Of a stretch of 64,000 nt of DNA, positions 1-12,060 are shown piece after piece (the stretch's first letter is position 1; every line of letters begins with the position of its first letter). The notes beneath the pieces were generated by a model, which ran no database searches, was not told where the DNA came from, and worked only from the letters and a program-made list of their open reading frames with translations. The stretch lies in contig CM077116.1 in assembly GCA_039619475.1 (NCBI GenBank), forward strand, positions 279,697,258-279,761,257, read 5' to 3'. Both the position numbers and the translations under genes were made by a program. Source of the stretch: Icerya purchasi. Lineage: Eukaryota; Arthropoda; Insecta; Hemiptera; Monophlebidae.

Positions 1-1115
1 AGAAATATTTTTAACTGATAAAAAACACGAATGTGTGCTGATGGCTTCATTGACGAATAGGCCAAATTGGCATATTAAAGAGATATTTTCCACCACTTAA
101 ATCAGTTGAACTCAGAAATGCAAGGCCAAAACCGCACCGTAGTAGACATATATGAATAAATTACTGCTTTCAAAAATAAAACAAAACTTTGACAAGAAAA
201 AATTGCTAATCGTCAGTTAGCAACGTTTGCCACATTAAACTTGTTTTTAGAAGATCTTAATGACAACCATACTAGAGACCACGCCTATTTTTTTATAACA
301 TTTGAGGAATCTTGAAAATGAAATGGCAAGATATATTCCGCAAAATGTCCATATCAAGAAATATCGTTGGGTAAGAAATCCATTTGAAGTAGAAGTAATG
401 CGGCTGGATTACAAGAATTGCTTGAATTGCAGGGTGATGTATTAAAAGAAAGATTTGTCAGAATGAGTCTCACAAAATTTTGGACAGAATTATCTGGAAA
501 GCCTATTCTGAGCAATAATGCTGAAAAGTCTCTGCTACCATTTCCAACTATTTATCTGTGTGAAGCAGGATTTTCATCATGCCTTGCTGTCTTAAAAAAC
601 AAGTACAGAAATAGACTGGATCCTCAGCATGGCATGCGTTCCGCACTTTCCATAAACTTAACTCCACGTATAAATCTTCTTTGCTTAAAAATACAACATC
701 AAGGTAGTCACTAATTAAAATTAGTGATAACTCTCCGGTTATATATTTTTTTATGTTTTCTTTGTTGATAAAAAAAAATGAAAAAAGGTTTTTCTACTAT
801 GAATGCCGATATTGCCGATGCAGTTTAACTTGGATTTAGATAAAGAAAAAGATTAATTATGTTGCTTTTTTTAATATTTTATAATGACATCAATTTCAGC
901 AAACCACGGGCTTTTAGTTAATCCTATTCTTCGTACAGCCGATTAAAAGCAGAAGTATGGAATAGGAGCGAATGGAGACAACGAACCAAAGGGTTCAATG
1001 ATTGACGATGATGATTCTTTTATTATCACTGGAAAATAAATAAAACATTAGAGGGTCGCGGCCTTCAAATATATTGATACTTTGGGTCGCCAGCCGAAAA
1101 GGCTAAGAACCGCTG
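1..1115 (+). pseudogene. hAT-superfamily transposase remnant with right terminal inverted repeat
   Basis: A single forward frame shows transposase-like protein from about position 61: HLNQLNSEMQGQ near 100, then a stretch ending LEDLNDNH near 270, then an open stretch 418-714 with LLPFPTIYLCEAGFS and KNKYRNRL. The last two are the C-terminal dimerisation block of hAT transposases of the ZBED5/SCAND3/ZMYM6-like group. Several in-frame stops (near 76, 171, 207) and poor match between 270 and 415 make it dead. The DDE-bearing N-terminal half lies beyond the left edge. At 1085-1115 the sequence reads, on the reverse strand, CAGCGGTTCTTAGCC followed by TTTTCGG and a GGCGACC block. This is the usual form of a hAT terminal inverted repeat, so I place the right end at 1115. 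The family assignment is confident; the exact subfamily is not. Confidence 0.8.
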
Positions 1116-1389
1116 CTTTAAACCATCATAATTAATAATGCTTTTGATATTTTCAATGTCGAAAAAGACTTTTGTCAATAACAGTTGAACACTGTTAACC
1201 GAAGCGCATTGTTTGTTTGTTCATTATCCGCTGATGATATTTACCCGTTGCGTATTTTAAGAAAAAATATAAGAAAAGAAGTATATTTTCTTTTGAAAAT
1301 TATGGAACTTGTTTCTTTACCGAGAATCCCATTTCACGTATAGTTGACTATAGGCCGTAAGATATTTTTAAAGAAGCATTAACTTTGTC

Positions 1390-1784
1390 TTTTGACTGAG
1401 AAAAACATTAAATACAATCCGGATCTGCTGCTGTTCCCAAAAGAACCACCATGGGAATACCCCCCCCCCCCATTGATGGTAGACTTATCATCACTCTTCA
1501 TCCACCGTACATCTAACGAGGACCAACAATATACAGCTCGCCAAAAAAGTATCGAAAAAATACAAACTTACACACATGATACACACGTTTATACAGATGG
1601 AGCTAAAGCAAATGTCGCTGGCACACTGTCCACTCCCACAGCATGTGCCTACCTAATCTCAGGTGAAGCCGAAGCAGTGAGGCTACATGATGACAGCTCC
1701 GCATTAGAAGCCGAGCTATACGGAATTCTCTTTGGATTGGAAGCATGCGCGTGGTGTAAATCTGTCTACAAAAGTATTATGTAA
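1390..1784 (+). pseudogene. Non-LTR retrotransposon RNase H fragment
   Basis: An open frame of about 130 codons encodes a proline-rich linker (PPWEYPPPP) and then the first half of a retrotransposon RNase H domain: VYTDGAK with the first catalytic Asp, a CAYLIS strand, and ALEAELYGILFGLEAC with the catalytic Glu. The frame stops at 1784 and the third and fourth active-site residues are absent, so both ends are truncated. The reverse transcriptase expected upstream is not present; the DNA before 1390 has no coding signal. A related copy with the same SALxAE.. block lies at 31.4 kb. RNase-H-bearing clades such as I, LOA or R1-like are candidates. Confidence 0.75.
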
Positions 1785-3476
1785 CGTTGTAATAGGTTCA
1801 TTCCGAACTATCAATAAATATTACTTTCTCAATTTTGCATTTTTACTCCCGAAATATTACACATACCGATTTTATCAAATGGAACTTTTAGAGTTATTTT
1901 GAATGTTGCATGGTACGATTCTACCTCCTCCGAAAGAGTAGCTGCGACTTATGGTTAAAGCAATTTTAATCTAACTTTAGCGAACAACAAATTAATTAAG
2001 AATGGTTTTCCCGTCCCACGGTGGTGACGGGGGAGCATCAAGAAAAAATATTTTACCTTCTCCGTTACTAACTGATGTCAATAATAGCAAATAAATCCTT
2101 AAAAATTATAAAATACAATAAAAACAATTATAACAGCAATAGAAATAATAAATATAACAAAATAATAATTCATTCTCATAATAATCTACAAACAAATAAT
2201 TCTGCAATAGCAAAAGTTGATAAAAGCGTGACTTGGAAAAATCTAAAATAATTGAAAAGACAAATATGATTATATAATTGACAATAATTTAGTAGTACTT
2301 AAAAAATGCCGCACTAATAAATATCAGTCAACAACAAAGCAGTGAACAAAATTTACATTTACAAATCCAGCTATGTACTTACAATCTAACTAGTATTCTT
2401 AATAAAAAATTCGAAATATATAAAAATAAATAACACGTTATTACTATATAGTTTAAATTATTAAATATAAATACACCATCTATAAAATAATAATAATAAA
2501 CACGAAAAATCATAAATATACATATAAAGTATTACGCGCCGTTTGTAAATGCTTTTATATTGGACAAAGGGGAAAAAATACGTTATATATAGCGAGCAAA
2601 ACATACTGATAAGTCATCACTAAAAGAACAGACTATTAAGAATAGCCATGAATTTGCGTCTAACATTAATGTAGTTCAAAAGTGTAATAAAACATGTAAA
2701 TAGTAATAATATATATGACGTCGAAACACACTACATTAAAAAATTCAAAAATCAATTGATAAATAATGATATTATTAATAATCCTTTATGCAAATGTAGT
2801 TAATAATTTTGTTTCACTTTCAATATTTGTTAATTTTATATCACGATTAAAATATATAGAACTCTATTTAAATTAGCACCGTATCGAATTTTTAATCGTT
2901 TTATCGGTTTTCTGTTTATTGAAATACGACGCTACATATTAATTTCATTTAAATTTTGGTTAACGAATACAGTGCTATGATACCGAAACACGCCGCCCCG
3001 CTTATTATATGTCATTATTTAATATATATATTTCCGAAAATCAGTGTATGTTTATTATTTAAAGTTATTATAATATAGTTTAAATCGTTGAAAGGTAATT
3101 CGAAAAACGATGTAGTAAACCTTCGCATATACTTTCCGGGATAATAAAACCAGAGGTATTAAATGAATTGATAACTTTAACGAAAGTTAAAATTATGGCG
3201 CAAATAATATCTTATCGATTCTGCAGAGCAACATATTCTAGCAATATATTTCCCTAATGAAAATCATCTCCCAATAAACCCCGTAGCTTTACACAATGAT
3301 TGATATTGTTAAAATTTACACAATTAACGTAAGGTAATTATTTTTAATTAGTTTTTTAATTTTTATACATATATTACTTAATTATTTAAGGTTTTGTAAT
3401 AATGTAAAGTAAGACTGAGTATGGTCGTATAAAATTATTTAGGAAGAGTTTAACGTACAAATCCAATTAAAGTTGT
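1785..3476. other. AT-rich stretch without recognisable genes
   Basis: About 1.7 kb of very AT-rich DNA full of AATAAT and TAATAA runs. Stops occur in all frames and I see no protein or RNA motif. Confidence 0.6.
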
Positions 3477-4146
3477 CATGGGCGTAATTAGGAATTTTTC
3501 CTAGGGGGGGCAGCTGACCAGCTGAATATACAGGTATATATATATATATGTGTGTATATACCCATAACTTAATCGTATTATATTAAAAAGTTTATATAAA
3601 ATGAATGACTTAAATAAATATATAACGGACAAAAATAACAACTTATTTAAAAAGGGCGTTATATTTACAAATCACTTAATTTTCAAATGCTATGTAAATC
3701 TGTACCAAATAATCAAAATACTTCAAAATAAGATACAGTTTATTATAATATACTTTATTGATTTATAAATTTCTTATATAAGTTTTTCTATTTTCTGTGT
3801 TTTTTGAGTGTGGGTCGACGCATGTACTTACATATACATGCATATCTTCTTTCTCTCCTCAACCTAATGGTTAGTGGGTGCTAGCTATTCGTACATATCT
3901 GCTGTATAGATCTATAGGGGTAATGTACTAGGCAATTATTATATGCAAAGCAGGTGTACACACGCAAGACTACATTCGGAACTGATTGTAGCCGCTTGTT
4001 ATCGCGCTACAAGTACAGTCCGGTGTGGGTCTGCTGTGTACTGACCTAGCGCGCATATGATGTTGTACGTGCTGGTTTGTCATTTTACTTTCCACGTGAT
4101 TATTAACGATTACTTATTTATTCAATTCTTGTAATAAGTTCGTCAT

Positions 4147-4214
4147 TGCTCGAGATCGAACCCGTGACCTCCATATCGGAAGTCAAGCGCTCTAGCAACT
4201 AGGCTACCGCGACA
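4147..4214 (-). repeat. tRNA-derived SINE head
   Basis: Read on the minus strand the segment begins GTCGCGGTAGCCTAGTTGC, carries an A-box-like TAGCCTAGTTGC and an anticodon-arm-like GACTTCCGATATGGAGGTC, and has a B-box GGTTCGATCTC. Spacing is that of a tRNA. The 5' and 3' ends do not pair as an acceptor stem and the T stem is imperfect, so a working tRNA is unlikely and a SINE promoter head is the better reading. A second, more decayed head is at 36810. Confidence 0.6.
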
Positions 4215-4247
4215 TGCATATACATATTAATTATAACGTACCATTCG

Positions 4248-4527
4248 AAAAAATGTCCCAATTTTATGTAACGAAATATGTAACGAAAAATGTAACGAAA
4301 CAATATCTTAATTTTATATAATGAAAGTTAAATGTTAGGATATGATTTTTGTAATTATGTTTTCTTTTTCTTTTTGTGTTGATGCCAGTAAGAATTACGT
4401 TGTAAATTTTAATCATTTTATACAAAGTATAGAAGAGAAAGAGACATACATGAAAGCAAGAGGGGTCAAGAGCCACAGCCCCTTGCGAGACCAAAATGGC
4501 CGAGTTTATATATATATATATATATAC
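4248..4527 (+). repeat. (TA)n-linked dispersed repeat, copy 1
   Basis: Starts with AAAAAATGTCCCAATTTTAT, includes AATTACGTTGTAAATTTT and ACAAAGTATAGAAGAGAAAG, and ends in GGCCGAGTTTA running straight into (TA)n. Closely similar copies are at 12.9, 41.1 and 44.6 kb, all in the same orientation and all ending in (TA)n. No protein is encoded. Confidence 0.8.
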
Positions 4528-4561
4528 AGTCACATAGGATATCTAACGGTGCCGGCATTCA

Positions 4562-4672
4562 ATTATTTAAAAGTTCTCTTCTCTTAGTGACTACGTTCAG
4601 ACGGTACGACTTACTTCGACGTTAAGTGAGTACACGGTCTGAAAGGAGTCACTGAGGGAGCTTTTAAATAAT
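4562..4672. repeat. Fold-back (MITE-like) hairpin
   Basis: ATTATTTAAAAGTTCTC at the left and GAGCTTTTAAATAAT at the right are inverted. The inner blocks TTAGTGACTACGTTCAGAC and GTCTGAAAGGAGTCACT also pair, giving an imperfect hairpin of about 110 bp with a short centre. Confidence 0.65.
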
Positions 4673-5114
4673 CGAAAGCCAATACTGATGTCTACTTAGC
4701 CTGTCGCTGCTGTAGTAGAATAGTGTGCAAAAGCGTCCTCAGATGGCCTGTATGCGCATAGGAAATTATTGTGATAATCACGGTATCAATTTTGAAGTAC
4801 ATTGTACACTTACACATTTCAAATTTTTCTCCGTGTGACATTTAGACGATTCTTCTAGCGGGGGCAACGAGTTATCTAGGGTGGGCAGTGCTCACCCATG
4901 CTCCCCTCTTGCTACACCCATGAAATTTGTTCTTTTTACATCGTTAGTTATAAATGTTAACGTATCGTAAAATATTTAAGATAAATGCAAAAGCTGAGAA
5001 TCGCGTAACGTAAAGTATCAGGAATTTTCGGAAATTTCATATTATGTTAAATACCGATTATTCAATTTTAAATTAACGTAAATTAATTAGGTATCATAAT
5101 GGTTTCGGTAGATA

Positions 5115-5211
5115 GCTGCTTCTGAGCCTGTCGAGGGTGAAGAATGGCAGTAGTGTAGGTAGAATGTCGAATACACTGCCGTCTTTATTCTCAATGCGGT
5201 TCAGAAGCAGC
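5115..5211. repeat. Imperfect 97-nt hairpin
   Basis: GCTGCTTCTGA at the left end pairs over 11 bp with TCAGAAGCAGC at the right end. Inner blocks GGCAG/CTGCC and TGTA/TACA continue the stem to a terminal loop of about 14 nt. The shape could be a small MITE or a miRNA-like precursor; the sequence alone does not decide. Confidence 0.45.
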
Positions 5212-7000
5212 GCTTAATGTAAAATGTGCTTGCGCGTGAAGTGATATGTCGATGCCGTCGAAAGTTGCCAATAAAGAAATAACCAACTCTCCTGAGACTA
5301 ATTCTTAGGTGATACAGCGAGGACTCTCGTGAAAGTCGCCGCTAGATTCGTTCGGCTTGCCGATTTGCTTCGTTGAAGAAATATCGACCGTGTATTCGAG
5401 CTTTCGATAAATTACGTTGATTCTGTACTGGTTCAGTGTTTCGTAACATATCGATGTTATCGTTTTCTTTAAAACAGATTCTTTGTCCATTTTCTGAATG
5501 AACGGCTAAATAGGCGATTGCGAGAAATCTTTCACGCACGGGAGATGATGAAATTCTCCACGTTGCTTCAGAACTGCAAATGTACACTTATCAGGCACAG
5601 TGTTTAACTTCATTTCAGCGCGGCTTAATCGCTTCCTTTATTGTCGTTTTACCGATTTAACCGCAGAAAAAAGTCATGCGCGCGTGAAAAGTTTTAATAA
5701 AAACTCGGTCACATACCTGTCGCTGGTCGATTTCATTGTTTCTCATAGTCGTGGTTTCTCCGTCTTTGTCGGGCGATTTTCTACGATATTTTGGGTAAGA
5801 AGTGAACTTTTGAAACGACTTGGGAAATTTTTGGGTAGATTTTCCTTCACGTATACACGGATGATGATCGCATTTCATCGAATTGTCTTTAATAAAGACA
5901 GATTCCGCCTGCTTCTTCAATAATTCGGCTTACGCTACGCATATTTGACGGAGTCTAATTTTCCTTTAGTAGCCATGAGACTAATTGCCATTCGATAGTT
6001 ACATGTAGTAGCGCGTCATGTTCATTTATTAAGGGCATTAATTAATCTTCAAATTAAATGGTTCCTCTAGACTTTAGGTATATCTCATGTGTTGCATTGA
6101 CGTAAATGCTTTCTCTGATTTCGGTCCAATTACGGGGTTTCAAAAGAAATCAGGACTAGCATAATTTTTAACACGCGTATCGTACTGTGCATCTTGCGTT
6201 TTATCATGCGGCCCTCTCGGCCAGCCTGTAAACTTCGATTGCGGTATAATTCGAGCTGGCCGATTTCGTTGCTACGCTCATTTGTAAAGCATTCTGTAAA
6301 GGAGGAACACATAACTCTGAGCGCAAAAAACATTTAGTTCGACTATTTCGGGAATACGCAACGGCTCTCCTTCTATTTTGGCATATTGATTTACTAAATA
6401 TCGATTAAGCAATATTACGAATCTAAGTGAGGTTTGAAAATTATTTCGATTTTACAGCAATCAGGCAAGAAACGGTATTTTTCTTGTTCAAGTAGCCAGG
6501 TCGGTCTGAAAAAAATATCGGTGGAATACTGCTCACCCTCACCTCAACATAGAAGGATACTGCAGAGTAACGTGGGTTTTGTAAATTTTTGAAATTTTAC
6601 ATACATTATTATTACGACTAGGCAGCATTATATCTTTTTCGTCACGTTCTCGCGGGAACTGCTGCTACTTTACTCGTACATATGGGGAATTATAATAACG
6701 TCCATTTGTGAATAATGACATTAAGATCAGGTAGATTGTGCTTTTAAGGCTTAATGCATTGTAAGGCTTTTACTGCTACTGTCGAGCGAATGCGGTTACT
6801 AAAATTGCCTGTATTTCAGGATGCGCAGTGAAACATATCTAACATATCTACAGAAACTTCCGATTATTCAATCGAGAAGGTAACAAACTTACTACTTTCG
6901 ACTAAACGGTATAAACCTGATTTTGAATTTTTTAATGTTGACATAAAATCGTGTTCTAGAATTTGCGCTCTTATTAATAAAGTCATTCGAAAAATAGAAA
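5212..7000. other. Unassigned DNA
   Basis: Slightly higher GC than its surroundings. Short open frames occur on both strands, but none shows a recognisable domain or matches another segment of the window. Confidence 0.5.
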
Positions 7001-8229
7001 GGGGGGTGGGCCAAAACAACTACAACTACTCTCCGTACACGGAACGTTATCTAGCGGTCAAAAAACGTTTGAGAAGTTCATTCTTTTTGCAACAGTAGAG
7101 CGAGCGCCATTACCGGGACCCAGCTGCGTAACGAAGTGTAGTTAAAATTCGCATACCGACTATAGCGTACTAATGTGGCTCCTTTATCTGTCCGTAGATC
7201 TTATCTCGCATATTGGTTCCTTATTAAACGTCTGCATATTTATTCAAACAATCTTGCCCCTGCATATTCTTGTCTCTTACAAGATTGGCGTTTTTCCTCT
7301 AATAAGGTTCTCATTCTCTGCTACATTGCCTCGCGTCTTATTAAGTTTTCGTCCTTCATCCTATCTTTCGATAAACTTCCATTTTTCCATTTTGAGTTTT
7401 TAAATGTTATTCCTTCTCCTAATGTTTTTTCCTTGCCTTCTTCGGTGAAATATTTCCGTGCCAGGCGGTTTCATCATTTTTTGCTAACCATACCCTAATT
7501 TTTACGGACGGGTCCAAAATGGCAAACGGAGTGAGTGCATTTATCTACATTCCTGCTCTTAGCTTATTTAAAATCCCTTCATTTTGTTCCATTTATTATG
7601 CGGAGACATTAGCATTACTACGTGCCATTGAGCTTGTTCCATCTGTTCCTCAATGTAAAATGTTTTTCCTAATTTCTGATTTGCAAAATCGCCCTTCGGT
7701 GTTTCTCTCCTCCATATGTTCCCTTTTTTTCTGATCCTATTATTCTGCGCATCCGATCTCTAATCTCCAGCCTTTGCGGATTGCACTCATTAACCATTGA
7801 CTTTCTTTGGATTCCTGGTCATGCCGGGATTACGGGCAACGAAAAAGCGTTGGCTATTTCTTCCGAATGGCCAGTCGAACGGTTTTCTTCTCACGAATTA
7901 CTAAATTCTAGGCCATTCCAGCTGAGGAATTCCGGGAAACGATTTTCAAAAAGTAGCCCGAAAGGATGCGTAAGTGTATTGTGAAGAACGATACTTTGAG
8001 AACTAGCCTGAAGCCGACGAATCGGACAGCGAATGAACAATTTTTTGCACGAAATTTCTTAGCGTCTGCATACGAATTTTAACTACACTTCGTTCACGCA
8101 GTTCTGTATCTCGGTTCGTATCCGCTGGCGCTCGTAATGCTATATGTTCTGCTGTCGAGAAAAGAATGAACTAAATAACGTTCATACTCCGTACACGGAG
8201 AGTAGTTGCAGTTGTTTTGGCTCACTCCC
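7001..8229. mobile_element. Long-inverted-repeat structure enclosing a retrotransposon fragment
   Basis: The left arm (about 7001-7168) and right arm (about 8061-8229) are imperfect inverted copies roughly 165 bp long. Shared blocks include GCCAAAACAACT, ACTCTCCGT, AACGAAGTGTAGTTAAAATT and the outer GGG...GGGCC/GGCTC...CCC ends. The arms directly bracket a reverse-transcriptase thumb plus RNase H fragment. Long arms around captured sequence would fit a Mutator-like, Pack-MULE-type element, but no transposase or target-site duplication is visible. Retrotransposon sequence also continues beyond the right arm, so a local inverted duplication is an equally open explanation. Confidence 0.6.
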
Positions 8230-8677
8230 TTTGTGTTATTATACCGTCGCATATTATTCGCGAAAATTCTTTAAATTTCGGATGATTTCCTATAACAGGA
8301 GAAAATAATGACTTTCCGCAGGTATATAATGGATTTATAGTTCCCGGGATGGAGAATATTCTGCATTCCTAATCACAAACTACGACTCTATAACCGTTAT
8401 TACGGTTTCACACGATCATCTTTTACTGAATTGCGAGGCTCTTGTTGAATTTGTTCCGTTCCCTCTGTTTCTTCAATGAAACACCTGCTCCTCGAGTACC
8501 CTCCTTTCAGTGTTCTAATTCCTCGCAGTCATCTCTGGTGGCTACTTCACCCTTGAATATCGCGGACACTATCCAATTTCTCTATACAACTGGGGTTTGT
8601 GTTCCGCGTCGTTTAGCGATCCCAGCGTGTTAGTGCCGTAAAGCTGCACACGCCAATCAAAAAAAAAAAAAAAAAAA
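7171..8677 (+). pseudogene. RNase-H-bearing non-LTR retrotransposon 3' relic with poly-A tail
   Basis: Forward frames show, in order, the C-terminal thumb of a reverse transcriptase (YLAYWFLIKRLHIYS near 7200), the RNase H start FTDGSKMANG near 7500, IYYAETLALLRAIEL with the catalytic Glu near 7600, FLISD near 7670 and LWIPGHAGITGNE near 7805. After a 250-bp interruption by the right arm of the inverted repeat come SHDHLLLNC near 8415 and IADTIQFLYTTGV near 8560, which is the usual zinc-knuckle and C-terminal tail. A19 follows at 8659. Frameshifts and stops separate every block. The reverse-transcriptase palm is missing, so this is a 5'-truncated dead copy of an I/R1-like family. Confidence 0.75.
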
Positions 8678-8679
8678 GA

Positions 8680-10828
8680 AAATTAGAAAGTCCGACTTTC
8701 AAGTATGAAATCAATTACTCCGGGGTAAAAGTTGCTTTTGTAGACCACAAAAAGGCTGCGTCGCTGTAAAACTGAAAAATTAGATCTCACGGAAAGTATA
8801 TTATTGTAGGGAAAAAATGTACTACTCGTCAGGGGGAAGATATTATTCGTAATATTAATAACGAAGAAAATTTGAAGATGTTGGAGAATCTGCATACAAT
8901 GTGAAAACGAACGACGAAGTAATTCGGTAAATAAAAAGTATGCAAAAAAAAAGAGGGAAGCAGATAACACGTAACGAAGACGAAGACACAAGAATAGTCG
9001 AATGAAAATATAAAAATAAACACGCTAACGAAACGAATGAAAAAGAACAGGATCGTTGAGAATAAGGAAAATGTATGTATAAAGTCAAATAAATGGAACG
9101 TAACTACTAGAGTATGAAACATGTAAGTGAATAATATAATTTAGAGACCGCGCAATTTCTTTAGAATTGCGTGACTTAGGGAGAGAATTCGACGAAGTGA
9201 ACGTAATAATGTAAGACGGAGGAGATTGACAGACGCAGTAATAAAGTCCGTATAGCGGCGGAGAAACCCGGCGGGCGGGGCGTATCTTCTTTTGTCGGCG
9301 GCTTACATCCTTTCGGTGGTACGGCTTCGGTTCCGCGCTATGCTATTTACGGTTTCATTCGCAGATATCAGCTGTTTTAAATTTCAAGCTTCCGCATTTC
9401 GGGTTAAAAGTAAAAGACGATTTATCTGTTAAGAGGCATTTCGTCGTACAGTTGAAACGACAAAGGCGAACCGAATCTGCATTTGAATTAGGCAAGATTG
9501 ACAAGAGTTTGAACGGTAGAATTATCTGCATTGTACAGAGTATAATGAACGCGCAGCATTCAATCGCAAAGTCTGACGGCGATCCGGAACTAAATCAGAC
9601 ATAACGTATGTATTTTATACTACAACAACCCAGTCGGAGATGGCAGATTAGCGAAAAGTTTGACGACGAATCGGGGAATAATTTTTTTCATTCAGTTTCC
9701 TGCGTACCCGTCCCGCATTCACTATTAATCGTTTTATAAATTTTACGCCTCGTTAAATATCTTTCATTGTCCGAAGTTACAGTCGAAAAAATCATCGAAA
9801 AAGTCATCGTAAAAATCAGCTTATTATTCTGAACCGGGGAAGAGGCTAAAACGTGAACTACCGAAATAACAAAAAACGAAAAACATCTTTTTCTTTATCC
9901 CAGCCAATTTTTTTTTTTTTTTTTTTTTTTATTGGGGGCTCGCATCGACTAGAACATTAAGTAGAGCTAGATGCGCACGCGAACAGAGGTATAATTTATT
10001 GTTTGGCTAGCGGACTTTCCACGCGTAATATAAACACACAGCGGGGCAACATAGCTGACCGGTGATCACGACTGTCGTCTAGAGCAGGACGGAAATTAAC
10101 AGGCGATTATGATGAAGCGAAATAAGGGCACAATTTGGCCGATGTTTACGAGGCGGTAATTTCGGTTCAAATAGAGACACGAATTTCGTCCGAATAAAGA
10201 AGCGTGCAATTAAGGGATAGGTGCGATTTCGTAAACAGAATTAGCGATTAAGTTTGATTTAAAACGGTATCGGCGGAGTGAAGTTCGAGGTGGAATCGTG
10301 CACCGGAAAAAAATTAACGTGCGTCGTCACCGTTATCAACCTTAACAACGGACGATATGTTTACAGTGCGACCCATTGTTGTTGTTTCTGTTGCGAACTG
10401 ATCAGCCGAACGCAGCCAGGTAGCCGCTTTCCAATTAACAATAAACGTCGAGCGGGCACTTCGTTGTCGTTGTGTGCGTTACCTAGCGGTCGAACAACAG
10501 GAAGAACGCTTATGACGCCCTCGAATAGCTCTAGTCGGCAACGCAGTTATTTTCGACGATGGCACAAACTTGAACTTCGGTCCAATTAAAAATTTAAACT
10601 CTGTCCGCCGCGATTGTCTAGAAGAACTGTTCTATTTTTAAAATTTACCGTGAAGAATTCGCTGGTCGGCTGGTCTTCGGAAAATTCATAAAAATAATCG
10701 ACATTGGTGGTGCGCGTGAATTCAACAAGGTAAAACATCCATTAGCGACTTTCCGAATGGCACTGATCAAATCGAATTTAATTTAAATGCGATAACACGT
10801 ATGCCCTGCCCAACCCCGCTTATACAGA
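8680..10828. other. Unassigned DNA, partly GC-richer, with T22 run
   Basis: 8.68-9.12 kb is purine-rich on the plus strand with no motif. From about 9.24 to 10.6 kb GC and CpG content rise (for example near 9260-9340). A T-run of about 22 sits at 9909-9930. A 103-codon frame at 10278-10589 has cysteines and arginines but no recognisable domain and is probably chance. The richer patch could be a host regulatory region, but nothing proves it. Confidence 0.4.
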
Positions 10829-10986
10829 AAATTGTACAAACAGCGGTTTTTTTTTTTCGCAGACTTTTCCGGGAGTTTTTAAGGCGGCGCAAGTATATGT
10901 ATATTAAAATAATTATATATACTTGTGTCGCCTTAAAAACTCCCGGAAAAGTCTGCGAAAAAATACCCGCTGTTCGTACAATTGTA
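10829..10986. repeat. Near-perfect fold-back (MITE-like) hairpin
   Basis: The arms contain TCGCAGACTTTTCCGGGAGT followed by TTTTAAGGCG and CAAGTATAT, and their exact inverse. Outside this TTGTAC.AACAGCGG also pairs. The loop near 10,905 is AT-rich. Only a few differences separate the arms, which suggests a young or gene-converted palindrome. No coding potential is needed to explain it. Confidence 0.75.
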
Positions 10987-12060
10987 ATAGGTCGAATTTT
11001 TAAAGGCGATAAAATATGATGTATCACAGTGCATCCGGGAAGTCGCAGAATAAGAAAGAGGAAGTTGAGTTTGAACCGGAAAAACAGTCTTTTCAAATCC
11101 GAACAGATAAATTAAGATCACAATAGACATGAATGGAGAGCACAGAAATGGCCCATACTGGAGATTACAGTCTCTAGAAGGTAGAATACGATGGTTGAAA
11201 CGAAGTCCGTATTACAAAAAAACCAACACGAATGCAGAATGAGCGAGGATATACTCTATTAAATGGAAGAGGATTTCATATTAAACAACATAAGAGAGGA
11301 AACTTCCCGAACAAGCTCATTGCATGGAAGGAACCGAGGATATTGGTATTAGGGGAACTCGCTTGTTTGGCGTTCAACACAATCTCGTTCCCGGACATAG
11401 CAAATGGCTGTGGAGCGACAAAAAGACGAAATGTTAAAACCGCGCTCTCGGAGTAAGCAGAAAGGATTTTCGAACTGAAAAAACAGGAACTGCAGGATAA
11501 TTGACTTTTATAAAAAGAAAAAGAAGCGTTAGTTAGAGATAGATTCAACGCGGTGCAAGCAGAAGTCTCCGAGGGCAAGGAAAAGGAAATCCGTGAATAA
11601 TTATATATCGTAGGAGGCAAACCGATAATAATTGTAATAGTTTCTTCTTCTCAGTATACAAAGTTCAATAAACAATTTACGGCATTTATAAACCTTAAAC
11701 GGCCAATAACTCAAACTAGAGCTAAATACAAAAAAAAAACTCAAATACGTGCCTAGTTTCATTAAGGTACCCCGCGTGAAACTAGCTGGCGAACAGGGGT
11801 CCGTAAAATTAACGCCTACACATAAAAAAAAAGGTTCTTATTGAAATCGGCCGAAATTTAATTAATCGACTAATTAACATTTAATTAAAACCAAACAGGT
11901 ACTTCAATAAAACCGGCCAATTCAACATTAAACGCGTACGCGTTGATGTTATCGCATTAGAATGATTATGAAAAAATGCGGTAATTGGTACCCCTAAATT
12001 TCGAAGGTAATTAAAAGCAAGAGTCTCCAATTTATAACCGAAAGTTGGGGAAATAATAAT
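10987..12060. other. Unassigned DNA
   Basis: Short frames at 11.2-11.6 kb on both strands carry no known motif. Around 11.83-11.93 kb the words CGGCC and AATTTAATTAA recur, but no clear repeat boundaries are visible. Confidence 0.45.

Larger units (their letters stand above)
3477..4922. mobile_element. Candidate non-autonomous DNA element with CATGGGYGTA termini
   Basis: The left end reads CATGGGCGTAATTAGG and then a run of seven G. The right end, read on the reverse strand, begins CATGGGTGTAGCAAGAGGGG. The matching ends and neighbouring G-runs suggest terminal inverted repeats of a 1.45-kb element. No transposase is seen inside. The interior holds a tRNA-like SINE head (4147-4214), a (TA)n-linked dispersed repeat (4248-4527) and a fold-back hairpin (4562-4672). 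No convincing target-site duplication is visible, so the boundaries are inference. Confidence 0.4.

Noticed and set aside
4147..4214. A functional tRNA gene
   Set aside because: A and B boxes are present, but the ends do not pair as an acceptor stem and the T stem is imperfect.
10278..10589. 103-codon frame as a host exon
   Set aside because: No recognisable domain, splice pattern or conserved motif; the CpG-richer region alone lowers stop frequency.
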